Shown here in pieces: positions 24,632 through 32,946 of a stretch of DNA of 64,000 bases (its first letter is position 1; each line of letters begins with the position of its first letter). The position numbers and the translations under genes are program-made. This DNA is from a bacterium (GTDB taxonomy: Bacteria; Cyanobacteriota; Sericytochromatia; S15B-MN24; UBA4093). The stretch covers positions 620,001-684,000 of the forward strand of contig JAGIBK010000001.1 in NCBI GenBank assembly GCA_017744355.1, written 5' to 3'. The notes below the pieces were generated by a model. The model saw only the letters and a program-made list of their open reading frames with translations, had not been told where the DNA came from and searched no databases.

Positions 24632-26041
24632 ATGCTTTTCGACTTCTATCATCGCCATCGCTTCTTGATCGTCGCCATCGGAGCGACGGCGTTCGTTTTC
24701 TTGCTCGCCAGCATTCTGCGACACGAGATGCTGCAGTCGAACCTGTTCGATCTGGGCATCTTCGATCAGGCCGTCTACCTGATCAGCCGCGGCGCCCATC
24801 CGTATGTGACGACCCTGGGCTTTCACATCCTGGGGGATCATGCAGCGCTCGTCCTCTATCCGATCGCACTGCTCTACGCCCTCGTGCCGCACGTGTACTG
24901 GCTTTTCTTCGTGCAAGCGGTGGCCCTTGCGCTCGGCGCCTTGCCGGTCTTCCAGCTCGCTCGTCGAGAGGGCCTCTCTCCCGAGTGGAGCAAGGTAGCG
25001 ACACTCGCTTATCTTGCCTATCCGGCGCTCTTCAACATCAACCTCTTCGACTTCCACACCGAAGTCGTGGGCTTGCCCGCGCTCCTCTGGGCCGTGTGGG
25101 CAGGCCTCTCCCGGCGCTACCTGCAGCTTGCGATCGCCGTGGCGATCGTCCTGGCGAGCAAGGCCGTCATGAGCCTGACGGTCGTGATGCTCGGCGTCTG
25201 GCTCTTCTTGAAGCGCGAGCGCCTCGCAGGCGCCCTCGTCGGCACCGCCGGGCTCACCTGGTTCTACCTCTCGTCGAAAGTCGTCATTCCCATGTTCACA
25301 GGGGGGCCGCCCGCTGCGGTCGGGCGCTATAGCTACCTTGGGCACTCGCTTGGCGAGATTGTCTGGAATGTCTTCACGCAGCCGACGCTCGTACTGGGGC
25401 GCCTCTTCGGTCCGGAGGCCCTGGTCTACTACATCGGTTTGCTCGTTCCTGTCGCGCTCGCTATCCACTGGCGCAAGGCGACGGCCATGGTCCCGGCACT
25501 CGCCATGCTTCTGATGAACGTGCTCTCGGACATGTCGGCCCAGCGCGATCTGGTACACCAGTACTCGCTGCCGATCTTCCCCTTTCTCATCCTGTGGCAG
25601 ATCCAGTCGTTGAAGCATTTTGAACTCAATGGCACGCGCCGCTGGCTCACGCCTCGCGTGCTCGGCATCTGGATGCTCATCAGCTTCCTGGCGTTCGCCA
25701 AATTCGGCTACTTCTTCTCGCTCTACACCACGCGGCTGACGAACTTGCCCGCAGCCAAGCAAGCGATGAACTTGATCACCGGCCCGGGCGGCGTCCTAAG
25801 CGAGTCGGCCTTGGCCTCACACCTCTCGCAGCGCGAGCGGGTCGAGATGATCAACGCCGAGACCGAGCCCACCGAGGAATACCTCGGGCGCTATGGCTAC
25901 GTGCTCCTGGACACCACGAATCCCGCCTGGCGCAACTCGGCCGAGTACAGCCGGACCCTGCAGCAACGCTTGGAGACCGATCCGCGCTTCCGCCGCGTCT
26001 TCAATGACCAGGGGATTCAGCTCTTCGCGCGCATCCTTTAG
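24632..26041 (+). CDS. DUF2079 polytopic membrane protein
   Basis: 469 aa with about nine membrane helices. The N-terminal loop SNLFDLGIFDQAVYLISRG and the HQYSLPIFPFLI motif identify DUF2079, a family common in cyanobacteria and actinobacteria and distantly like GT-C glycosyltransferases; its substrate is unknown. The C-terminal 110 residues are soluble and end in a small alpha/beta domain (GRYGYVLLDTTNPAW). No Shine-Dalgarno sequence, consistent with the leaderless promoter. The context of sugar transferases suggests a role in envelope glycans. Confidence 0.88.
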   Translation: MLFDFYHRHRFLIVAIGATAFVFLLASILRHEMLQSNLFDLGIFDQAVYLISRGAHPYVTTLGFHILGDHAALVLYPIALLYALVPHVYWLFFVQAVALALGALPVFQLARREGLSPEWSKVATLAYLAYPALFNINLFDFHTEVVGLPALLWAVWAGLSRRYLQLAIAVAIVLASKAVMSLTVVMLGVWLFLKRERLAGALVGTAGLTWFYLSSKVVIPMFTGGPPAAVGRYSYLGHSLGEIVWNVFTQPTLVLGRLFGPEALVYYIGLLVPVALAIHWRKATAMVPALAMLLMNVLSDMSAQRDLVHQYSLPIFPFLILWQIQSLKHFELNGTRRWLTPRVLGIWMLISFLAFAKFGYFFSLYTTRLTNLPAAKQAMNLITGPGGVLSESALASHLSQRERVEMINAETEPTEEYLGRYGYVLLDTTNPAWRNSAEYSRTLQQRLETDPRFRRVFNDQGIQLFARIL

Positions 26042-26122
26042 GAAGGCTGGCTATCCGGCTGACGATTGACTAGAATATCAAGCGATCGCTCTCAAGCCAT
26101 AGCCAGGAAAAGGACGTAGCAG

Positions 26123-26797
26123 ATGCCCCCAGCCCAGCACATCGCCGCAGCCCTCCTCGGAACGACCTTGCTCCTGAGCGGCTGCACGGCCATCCCCACG
26201 GACCCAGGCTCCACCGGAACCAACACGAATTCGGGCCCCGGCGGCGGCACCGGGCCGATGGGCACCGTCAAGATCGGGCTCGCGGGCAAGTCCTTCAAGC
26301 TCAACGGCAAGACGGACAATGCGGAGATCGTGGACGTCTGGGCCGGGACCTATCCGGTCGCCATCTTCAAGACGCCGGAGGCGGACACGGGGCGGATCGG
26401 GCCGGGAACGCTCGAGGTCAAGCGCGACGGCCGGGTCGCCTCGATGGCTCTCTCGGACGCCTCGGGCAAGCTCATCCGCAAGAGCGCGGTGAGCCTGGAT
26501 TTTGAGAGCTGGAGCGTCGGCATGGTCCAGGTGCAGGGCTTCGTCAGCCAGCTCATCGTGGACGAGACCGCAGCGGCGCAGCGGCGCATCGCCGCATGCT
26601 TGGGCAGTTCGGCACCGGCAACATCATGGGGCCGGACGGCCAGGTCGGCGGACAGGCCGGCTACCTTGAGCCCGATATCTATCACTTCCGCAACAACATC
26701 GAATACGTGGGGGCGGCAGTTCCCGAGGCCTTCGCCCACCTGGCCGGTACCTGGAAGGGCCCCCAAGAAGCCAACACCAACGGCAAGCCCGATGTGA
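26123..26797 (+). CDS. Lipoprotein, 5' part of a frameshifted gene
   Basis: ATG 26123 is preceded by AGGAC and a TAGAAT -10-like box (26071-26076). Residues 1-21 are a lipoprotein signal with lipobox LLSGC (Cys21), followed by a Gly/Thr/Pro-rich linker. The authentic reading goes to about residue 158 (VDETAAAQRRIAA); after about 26595 the frame becomes Ser/Pro/Thr-rich out-of-frame sequence up to the stop at 26797. The natural continuation is in frame +1 at 26596. It looks like one 320-aa-class lipoprotein split by a one-base loss. Function unknown. Confidence 0.6.
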   Translation: MPPAQHIAAALLGTTLLLSGCTAIPTDPGSTGTNTNSGPGGGTGPMGTVKIGLAGKSFKLNGKTDNAEIVDVWAGTYPVAIFKTPEADTGRIGPGTLEVKRDGRVASMALSDASGKLIRKSAVSLDFESWSVGMVQVQGFVSQLIVDETAAAQRRIAACLGSSAPATSWGRTARSADRPATLSPISITSATTSNTWGRQFPRPSPTWPVPGRAPKKPTPTASPM

Positions 26798-27108
26798 CCG
26801 TGACGATCGGCGCCGGCGGCACGGTCACGATCTCCGGCAAGGCCGCTCTCAGCGGTGCTGATGCGACCGTCACCGCGAAGTGGGATGGCCAGGACGACTA
26901 CATCGCCCCCGACACGACCTTGGCGACCGGCGACTTCGTCATCGTGCTCAACAGCACGAACGGGGGCGGGAGCCAGGCCGAAGGCGGGATCAAGCTCATC
27001 GTGCCCGCCCTCTCGGGTCTCAAGGAGGCACCGGTCTTGAAGTACGCCAACTCCAACCTCTCCGGCATGAACGGGGCCCTCACGGTCAAAGGTCCCGCCA
27101 AGCAGTAA
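26596..27108 (+). CDS. 3' part of the frameshifted lipoprotein
   Basis: This frame begins inside the upstream lipoprotein (MLGQFGTGNIMGPDGQ) without a Shine-Dalgarno sequence and is rich in beta-forming, Gly/Thr/Val sequence (KPDVTVTIGAGGTVTIS). It reads as the C-terminal domain of the preceding protein, of the extracellular beta-sandwich style. 170 aa if counted from ATG 26596. Independent translation is possible but less likely than a frameshift joining the two. Confidence 0.6.
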   Translation: MLGQFGTGNIMGPDGQVGGQAGYLEPDIYHFRNNIEYVGAAVPEAFAHLAGTWKGPQEANTNGKPDVTVTIGAGGTVTISGKAALSGADATVTAKWDGQDDYIAPDTTLATGDFVIVLNSTNGGGSQAEGGIKLIVPALSGLKEAPVLKYANSNLSGMNGALTVKGPAKQ

Positions 27109-27138
27109 TCGACCGAGGACCCACTCGGCCCCCGCCGG

Positions 27139-27987
27139 CTACTGCGCAGCAGCTTGCCGGCCTCTGTCACGCCAAACCAGGCCCACGAGCAAGAGGAGCA
27201 TGACCAGGCTCGCCAGCAACCCCGAGATGGGATGCCCGTAGCCGGTCCAGGCCAGGCGGTTGGCTGCGTAGTCCCAGAGGTTCAGCCGGCTCGACAGGGT
27301 GATGAACACGACCCAGAGCCCGTGCATGGCGATGCCGGGCACCAGGCTCTTGCGCCGGTGGGCGGTATACGCCAGAAGCAGGCCCGTCATGAAGAGCCCG
27401 AGAAACGGCACGATGCTCTCGATGGGACGCAACCCCGGTCGAATGAAGTGGACGCTCGCGAAGACCGCCGCGCTCACCGCGAAGGCCGTGGCCGGCTTTC
27501 GGTCCCTGAGCAGGGTTTGAAGCAGCACCCCGCGAAAGACGACCTCCTCGACGAGGGCAAAGCCCGCTCCGGCAAGCAGGGCCGATGCCACCATCGAAAG
27601 CGGCCACTGGCCGGGAGGCCGGAAATGTGTCCAGCCGAGCTCCAGTTCGAGCGCGTAGACCACGGCGATGCCGCCCCCGCCGAGCAGGAGGCCTTCCCCC
27701 AAAGCCTTGCGAGAGAAGCGAAGGCCGAGCTCGTTCGGGCGACGGCCTTCCCAGACCAGCCAAAAATACGCGGTCGAAAAGAGCAGCGCCAGGTAAAGGC
27801 CGATGGAGTAGGTGTCCTTCACGTGCTGGGGAAGGGCGTCGAGTTGGCTGAGGGCCGCCCATTCGAGGCGGAAGATTCCCTTCAGCAACAGCCCCCAGAG
27901 GAGCATGAAGACGACGATGACCAGGAGCAGCAGCAGGAGCGATCCCCACGAGGGATAGCGTTTACCGTGCGCTGGTCTGGTGCTCAT
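27139..27987 (-). CDS. CPBP-family intramembrane metalloprotease
   Basis: 282 aa, about eight membrane helices. The three CAAX/CPBP motifs are present: VEEVVFRG (catalytic Glu pair and Arg), FASVHF and AMHGLW, which place the metal-binding Glu and His residues in the membrane. Members cleave or process membrane peptides, or handle lipid-linked substrates. Its start lies 26 nt inside the 3' end of the ABC transporter gene, so it is the last gene of the LpxB-like/ABC operon. Confidence 0.9.
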   Translation of the reverse strand: MSTRPAHGKRYPSWGSLLLLLLVIVVFMLLWGLLLKGIFRLEWAALSQLDALPQHVKDTYSIGLYLALLFSTAYFWLVWEGRRPNELGLRFSRKALGEGLLLGGGGIAVVYALELELGWTHFRPPGQWPLSMVASALLAGAGFALVEEVVFRGVLLQTLLRDRKPATAFAVSAAVFASVHFIRPGLRPIESIVPFLGLFMTGLLLAYTAHRRKSLVPGIAMHGLWVVFITLSSRLNLWDYAANRLAWTGYGHPISGLLASLVMLLLLVGLVWRDRGRQAAAQ

Positions 27988-29701
27988 ACCACTTCGAGTA
28001 GAGCCCGCCCTGGGCGAGCAGATCGACGTGAGTGCCTTGCTCGAGGACTTGCCCCTCGGAAAGGGTCACGATGCGGTCCGCCTTCTGGATGGTCGAGAGG
28101 CGGTGCGCGACGATGAGCGTGGTGCGCCCCTGCATGAGGCGTTCGAGGGCTTCCTGGACTTGGGCCTCGGACTCGGTGTCGAGGGCCGAGGTCGCCTCGT
28201 CGAGGATCAAGAGGCGCGGATCCCGCAAGAGCGCGCGCGCGATCGCGATGCGCTGACGCTGGCCGCCCGAGAGCGAGGCGCCACGCTCGCCCACCCGGGT
28301 CTCGTAAGCATCGGGGAAGCCCGTGATGAAGCCGTGGGCGTTGGCGGCACGGGCGGCGGCCTCCACCTCGGCTTCCGAAGCATCCAGCTTGCCGTAGCGG
28401 ATGTTGTCGGCGATGGTGCCCGAGAAGAGCGACGACTCTTGCGAAACGTAGCCCACCTGCTGACGCAGCCAGTCGCTGCGCAGCTCTCGAAGGTCCACCC
28501 CGTCCAGGGTGACGCGGCCTTCCTGGGGATCGTAGAAGCGCTGCAAGAGCTTGGTCACGGTGGTCTTGCCGCTGCCGCTGGGGCCCACCAGGGCGACCAC
28601 CGAGCCGGCTGCGACCGTGAGCTCGAGGCTCGACAGCACAGGCTGCTTGCCTTCGTAGCCGAAGACGACCCGGTCGAAGGCGATATGGCCGTGCAGGTGA
28701 GGCAGGGTACGTGCGTCGGGGCCGTCCTCAAGGGCGGCGGGAGTGTCCATGACCTCGAAGATGCGATCCAGGGCGCCTGCCGCCTGCTGGATCTTGCCCA
28801 CCGCGTTGGAGACCACCAGGACCGGGTCGATGCAGACGCCGACGGCCGCTGCGAAGGCGAGCAGGTCGGGCACGGTGAGCTGGTTATTCAGGATTTCCCA
28901 GCCGCCCATCCAGAACACGCCACCGATGGCGAGGATCTGCAGGAAACCGACCACCGGGGTCTGGAGGGCCTGGACCTGGGCGCCGCGCAGGGTGGCGAGC
29001 AGGTGATCGTGGTTGAAGGCGGCAAAGCGCGCGGCTTCGTGCCGCTCTTGGCCGAAGCTCTTGACCAACAGGACGTTCGAGAGGCGCTCGTTGAGATAAG
29101 CGAGCATGTCGCCCACGCGGCCTTGCGACATGCTGGACCAGTCGCGCAGGCGGTTGGCGAAGAGGCCGATCGCCCAGCCCACCAGCGGCATTCCAAGCAC
29201 CGCGAGCGCGGCCAGGTGCCAGTTGAGGACGAAGAGGTAGCCGATGGCGCAGGTAACGATGATGAGGCTCGGGACCAGTTCCGCCGTGGCGATGACCAGG
29301 GCATCCTTCAAGAGGTTCACGTCGTTGACCAGGCGGGCCGAGAGGTCGCCCGAGGCCCTGCGCTCGAAGTAGTCGAGGCTCTGCGCCTGCAGGCGCGCGA
29401 AGAGGGCCGCGCGGAGGTCCGCGATCGCATGCAGGGCCATGGAGGCCGAAGCGAGGTTCGCAAGCCAGGTGAAGAGGCTCTTGCCGGTATAGACCGCGAT
29501 CAGCGCGATGACCAGCGCGTTGAGGCGCTCGAGCGTCAGGTTGGAGAAGGTTTCGGCGGCCTGACGGGCGACCGAGATGCTCGCCAGGGTCGAAACCGAG
29601 GTCAGGACGATGGCCGCGATGGCCCCCAGGATGAGCGGCCAGTAGGGCCGGATGAAGGGAAGGAGGCGGCCCCAGAGGCCAGGAAAGGCGCGGGACGTCA
29701 T
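27962..29701 (-). CDS. MsbA-like ABC exporter (fused permease and ATPase)
   Basis: 579 aa: six membrane helices (1-310) of the type I exporter fold, then a nucleotide-binding domain with Walker A LVGPSGSGKTTV, the ABC signature LSGGQRQRIA and Walker B LLILDEATSALD. Homodimers of this family flip lipid A precursors, lipids or drugs. Its ATGA overlap with the LpxB-like gene strongly suggests that it exports the lipid-linked glycan that gene product makes. Confidence 0.92.
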   Translation of the reverse strand: MTSRAFPGLWGRLLPFIRPYWPLILGAIAAIVLTSVSTLASISVARQAAETFSNLTLERLNALVIALIAVYTGKSLFTWLANLASASMALHAIADLRAALFARLQAQSLDYFERRASGDLSARLVNDVNLLKDALVIATAELVPSLIIVTCAIGYLFVLNWHLAALAVLGMPLVGWAIGLFANRLRDWSSMSQGRVGDMLAYLNERLSNVLLVKSFGQERHEAARFAAFNHDHLLATLRGAQVQALQTPVVGFLQILAIGGVFWMGGWEILNNQLTVPDLLAFAAAVGVCIDPVLVVSNAVGKIQQAAGALDRIFEVMDTPAALEDGPDARTLPHLHGHIAFDRVVFGYEGKQPVLSSLELTVAAGSVVALVGPSGSGKTTVTKLLQRFYDPQEGRVTLDGVDLRELRSDWLRQQVGYVSQESSLFSGTIADNIRYGKLDASEAEVEAAARAANAHGFITGFPDAYETRVGERGASLSGGQRQRIAIARALLRDPRLLILDEATSALDTESEAQVQEALERLMQGRTTLIVAHRLSTIQKADRIVTLSEGQVLEQGTHVDLLAQGGLYSKWYEHQTSAR

Positions 29702-31008
29702 GCGTCGGCGTCCGGCTGGCTAGGGACCGCCGGCGCACTCTGGGTCGTCGAGGGGGCGGCATGCCTCGCGAGCACCTCGCGGATGACGCCGACCGTCTGG
29801 GCGGCGGCCCCGGGTTGGCCCATGGCCTGGTGCAGCGCGAGGCGGATGGCGCGGCAGCGAGCAGGGTCACCCAGGATCGCCTCGGAGAGCGCGGCCACGT
29901 CCTCGGGCGAGATGACCCCCACCAGCTCGGGGGTGATGGCGCTGCCGGCCCGCTGATTGGGCAGGGCTGCGAACTTGAGGCGCTTGGCGAGGGTGCGTAC
30001 GACCGTTCGCTTGAGGGGCTTGCCGATGAGCGGCAGGTTGCCGATCTGGCCGGCAAGGCCGTCGAGGGGAATCTCCTCGGGCTTGTTCAAGGGCAAGAGC
30101 ACAATCATGGGCACCCCCAGGATCGCTAGCTCGGCCGTGTTGGTGCCCGGGACGGTGAGGGCGAGGTCCGCGACGGCCATGCCCGAGTAGTGGTGCTCGG
30201 GCCCGAGGATGCGCACGGTGGCGCCGCCCGGCGTGACGATCATCGGACCGTCGGCCCCCTGGACCAGGCGCCCTCCGCAACCGCCCGTGACCTGGTGCAG
30301 CCGCTCGTCATCGAGGGCCATCTGGATCTGGGAGAGGGGCGTGAACGGGGACTGGTGCAGCACGAACTGGATCGACGGATCGTTCTCGTAGAGCAGATCC
30401 GCGGCCTTGAGCAAGAGCGGGGTGATGTACTTGACCTTGAAGGGCTTGCTGCCGGGCAAGAGGCCAATCACGGGGGCATCCGCCGAAAGCTCCAGCCGCG
30501 CGCGGATCTCGTGGGGATCGTACTGGGGCCGCACCGCATCGACCATGAGGTTGCCGACGAGCGTGATCTTGCGTGGGTCGATGCGCTTGGCGCGCATGGC
30601 GAGGTAGGCGTCGCGATCGCTGGCGAGGAAGCGCTCGACCCACGGTGCCCAGCGGCCCGTCGTTTCGGTGTAGGTGATGAGCGGAAAGTGCGTGCGGCCG
30701 CTCATCATGACGCCGAAGAGCTGATCGCCGCCCATGAAGAGCACGACGCCCTGCTCGCTCAGCGGCTCGGACGACGGAAGCCTGCCGCCGAGCAGGTAGC
30801 GCACGGTGTCGGTGGGTTGCCAGACGCGGATGCCGAGGCCCCAGCCCTCGATCGTGCGGCGCTCCTCGCCGCTCGCGTAGGGGCAGGGCACCAGGGCTAC
30901 GGTGAGGCGCGCCTCGGGCATGGAGGTGCGAAGCTGGCGCACGACCGGCTTGACCCAGGTCGATACTTCGCCAGGGCCGTTGCTGATGATGATGATGTCT
31001 TGCTGCAT
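29698..31008 (-). CDS. LpxB-like glycosyltransferase (SNGPGEV type)
   Basis: Start chosen at ATG 31006-31008 because AGGGA lies 7 nt upstream; a GTG two codons earlier is too close to it. The N-terminus IIIISNGPGEVSTWVKPVV is the signature of the cyanobacterial lipid-A-disaccharide-synthase-like proteins; further motifs are FMGGDQLFGVMM, LLPGSKPFKVKYI and VPGTNTAELAILGVP. It would transfer a sugar to a lipid acceptor at the inner face of the inner membrane. A second, distinct paralog is the C-terminal half of the 19.5-21.9 kb fusion. First gene of a three-gene operon. Confidence 0.85.
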   Translation of the reverse strand: MQQDIIIISNGPGEVSTWVKPVVRQLRTSMPEARLTVALVPCPYASGEERRTIEGWGLGIRVWQPTDTVRYLLGGRLPSSEPLSEQGVVLFMGGDQLFGVMMSGRTHFPLITYTETTGRWAPWVERFLASDRDAYLAMRAKRIDPRKITLVGNLMVDAVRPQYDPHEIRARLELSADAPVIGLLPGSKPFKVKYITPLLLKAADLLYENDPSIQFVLHQSPFTPLSQIQMALDDERLHQVTGGCGGRLVQGADGPMIVTPGGATVRILGPEHHYSGMAVADLALTVPGTNTAELAILGVPMIVLLPLNKPEEIPLDGLAGQIGNLPLIGKPLKRTVVRTLAKRLKFAALPNQRAGSAITPELVGVISPEDVAALSEAILGDPARCRAIRLALHQAMGQPGAAAQTVGVIREVLARHAAPSTTQSAPAVPSQPDADA

Positions 31009-31071
31009 CGTCACTTCCCTGGAGCGGGCTTATGTCGGCCAAGACGACCGATATACCTGGGCTTCGGCTCG

Positions 31072-31100
31072 ATTGTACCTTGCCGAGCAAGCAGCGTAAA
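31072..31100 (-). promoter_or_regulatory. Promoter of the LpxB-like/ABC/CPBP operon
   Basis: Minus strand TTTACG (31095-31100), 17-nt spacer, TACAAT (31072-31077); leader about 57 nt. Confidence 0.5.
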
Positions 31101-31148
31101 GCCGTAGAGCGCGAACTGCTCTGCGGTATCCGAGGCGAGAAACGACGA

Positions 31149-31169
31149 CTGGCCGCCATTGGCGGCCAG
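31149..31169 (-). terminator. Hairpin between marR and the LpxB-like operon
   Basis: 9-bp perfect stem CTGGCCGCC (31149-31157) / GGCGGCCAG (31161-31169) 23 nt downstream of the marR stop. No T-tract, so a weak terminator. Confidence 0.4.
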
Positions 31170-31191
31170 CTTGAAGCGTGTGAGGGGCTTT

Positions 31192-31746
31192 CTAGACCCG
31201 TTCGATCTCGCTGCCCAGAAAGGCCAGGTGCGACTGGTTGACCACGCAGTCCTTGAAGCAATCGATGCCGCAGCGCTGGCAGGTCTCGGCGATCAGAGCC
31301 TTGTCGGTCATGAAAGCCGCCGTGAGGAAGCCCTTGAGGCCTCTCAAGAGCGCCTTTTGATCCTCGCCCGACATGCGGGCGAAGATGGCCTCCAGGCGCT
31401 CACGGCGCGAGACCTTGAGCGCCTCGACCAGCTCGCGCCCCTCGGGGGTGAGGGTCAGCTCCGACTGGCGGCGATCGCGCTCGCCCTCGCGGCGGGTCAC
31501 GAGCCCCTTGGCCACCAGCCGGTCCACCGCCTTGGTGGCGGCAGGGTAGCTGATCCCGAGGCCCGAGGCCAGGTCACCCACGCAGTTGGGATCGTGCCGC
31601 GAGAGGAACTGGAGGGCCTCGACCTGCGCGTGCGTGATGTCGTGTTCGGCTACCTCCCCCAGGCGCTCGGTCACCAGCACCTGGTGGACCAGATCGCCGA
31701 ACAGGGCGAACAGCGTTTCGGCGTCACGCAGCAGCAGGTCCTTCAT
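31192..31746 (-). CDS. MarR-family regulator with C-terminal Cys cluster
   Basis: 184 aa. The winged helix-turn-helix is at about 40-110, with LASGLGISYPAATKAVDRLVAKG and the beta-wing REGERDRRQSELTLT, typical of MarR dimers. Unusually, the C-terminus has Cys156-x2-Cys159-x3-Cys163-x3-Cys167 (CQRCGIDCFKDC), which could bind an Fe-S cluster or zinc or act as a redox switch. It follows mrp by 15 nt on the same strand and is probably cotranscribed. A direct repeat TTAAC-N4-TTAAC upstream of mrp (32875-32888) is a possible operator. Confidence 0.88.
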   Translation of the reverse strand: MKDLLLRDAETLFALFGDLVHQVLVTERLGEVAEHDITHAQVEALQFLSRHDPNCVGDLASGLGISYPAATKAVDRLVAKGLVTRREGERDRRQSELTLTPEGRELVEALKVSRRERLEAIFARMSGEDQKALLRGLKGFLTAAFMTDKALIAETCQRCGIDCFKDCVVNQSHLAFLGSEIERV

Positions 31747-31761
31747 GGCGCGTGCCCTCGG

Positions 31762-32832
31762 CTAGCCGAGCACCGGCAGCTCGATGCGCGCGAAGTGGCG
31801 AATCGAGACCTGGCCGGCCATGTGGCGCGCGATCGAGCGGAAGGCCTCAGCCTGAGGCGACTGGGGCTCGGCGACGAACACCGGCTTGCCCTCGTCCCCG
31901 CCCGCACGGATCTTGGGATCGAGCGGAATCTCGCCCAGCAGCGGAACGCTCGCGACTTCGCTGGTCTTCGTGCCGCCGCCCGTCGAGAAGATGGGGGTGG
32001 AATGGTCGCAGTTTGGGCAGACGAAGGCGCTCATGTTCTCGATGATCCCGAGGATCGGCACCTGCGAGGGCAGCTGCTGGAACATCTTGAGGCTCTTCAT
32101 GCCGATTTGCTGGGCGACCGGCTGCGGGGTGATGACGATGGCCACACCCGACAGCGGGATCTGCTGGCTGAGGCTCAGGGGCACGTCGCCGGTGCCGGGC
32201 GGCAGGTCGATCAACAGGTAGTCGAGATCGCCCCAGTTGACGTCGCGCACGAACTGCTGGAGGACGCCCGCGAGCATGGGCCCGCGCCAGATGACGGGAT
32301 CGTCGGGGTTCTTGAGCAAGAAGCCCATGGACATCAGCTTGATGCCGTACTTCTCGATGGGCAGGATCTTGCCGTCCATCACGTAGGGCTTCTCGTTCAC
32401 GCCCATCATCAGGGGGATCGAGGGGCCGTAGACGTCCGCGTCCAGCACGCCGACCTTGGCGCCGGTCTCGGCGAGCGCAAGGGCCAGGTTGAGGGTCACG
32501 GTCGACTTGCCGACCCCGCCCTTGCCCGAGCCGATCGCGATCGCATGCTTGATGCCGGGCACGGCCGTGGGCTGGAGCGAGGGGGGCACGCTCGCGCCCC
32601 AGGTGATCTGCACGTCGGTGATGCCGGGGACCAGGCGCTTGACGGCCTCGACGCAGTCGGCCTCGATCTTGCCCTTGAGGGGGCAGGCAGGGGTGGTGAG
32701 GATGACTTTGAAGCGCGCCACGCTCCCCTCGACCTCGACGTTGTCGATCATCTTGAGGGTGACGAGGTCCTTATGAAGCTCGGGGTCGTTGACCGTCGAG
32801 AGGGCTTTGATGACTTGTTCTGCCGTTGCCAT
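31762..32832 (-). CDS. apbC: Mrp/ApbC iron-sulfur cluster carrier ATPase
   Basis: 356 aa. An N-terminal MIP18-like (DUF59) domain (1-85, with TPACPLK) is followed by a deviant Walker A GSGKGGVGKSTVTLN P-loop, DLPPGTGD and the C-terminal CPNC pair near 245 that bridges an Fe-S cluster in the dimer. The protein carries and transfers Fe-S clusters in the cytosol. It is first in an operon with the Cys-tailed MarR protein. Confidence 0.93.
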   Translation of the reverse strand: MATAEQVIKALSTVNDPELHKDLVTLKMIDNVEVEGSVARFKVILTTPACPLKGKIEADCVEAVKRLVPGITDVQITWGASVPPSLQPTAVPGIKHAIAIGSGKGGVGKSTVTLNLALALAETGAKVGVLDADVYGPSIPLMMGVNEKPYVMDGKILPIEKYGIKLMSMGFLLKNPDDPVIWRGPMLAGVLQQFVRDVNWGDLDYLLIDLPPGTGDVPLSLSQQIPLSGVAIVITPQPVAQQIGMKSLKMFQQLPSQVPILGIIENMSAFVCPNCDHSTPIFSTGGGTKTSEVASVPLLGEIPLDPKIRAGGDEGKPVFVAEPQSPQAEAFRSIARHMAGQVSIRHFARIELPVLG

Positions 32833-32874
32833 GGCGAGAGAGGCCTCCTATGTGGGTGATTCCAATGGATAAAT

Positions 32875-32888
32875 GTTAACGCGGTTAA
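32875..32888 (-). promoter_or_regulatory. Candidate operator upstream of mrp
   Basis: Minus strand TTAAC-CGCG-TTAAC, a direct repeat of 9-nt period, 43 nt upstream of the mrp ATG. A binding site for the neighbouring MarR protein is possible but untested. Confidence 0.3.
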
Positions 32889-32901
32889 GAGATTCCGGCA
32901 A

Positions 32902-32932
32902 GCAAAAGCCCCCCGCCGTGTGGGCGAGGGGC
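32902..32932 (-). terminator. Terminator of secDF
   Basis: On the minus strand a 10-bp stem with one mismatch (32908-32917 with 32923-32932) is followed by TTTTGC; it sits just after the secF stop. Confidence 0.65.
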
Positions 32933-32946
32933 AAGCCGGATGGCGC

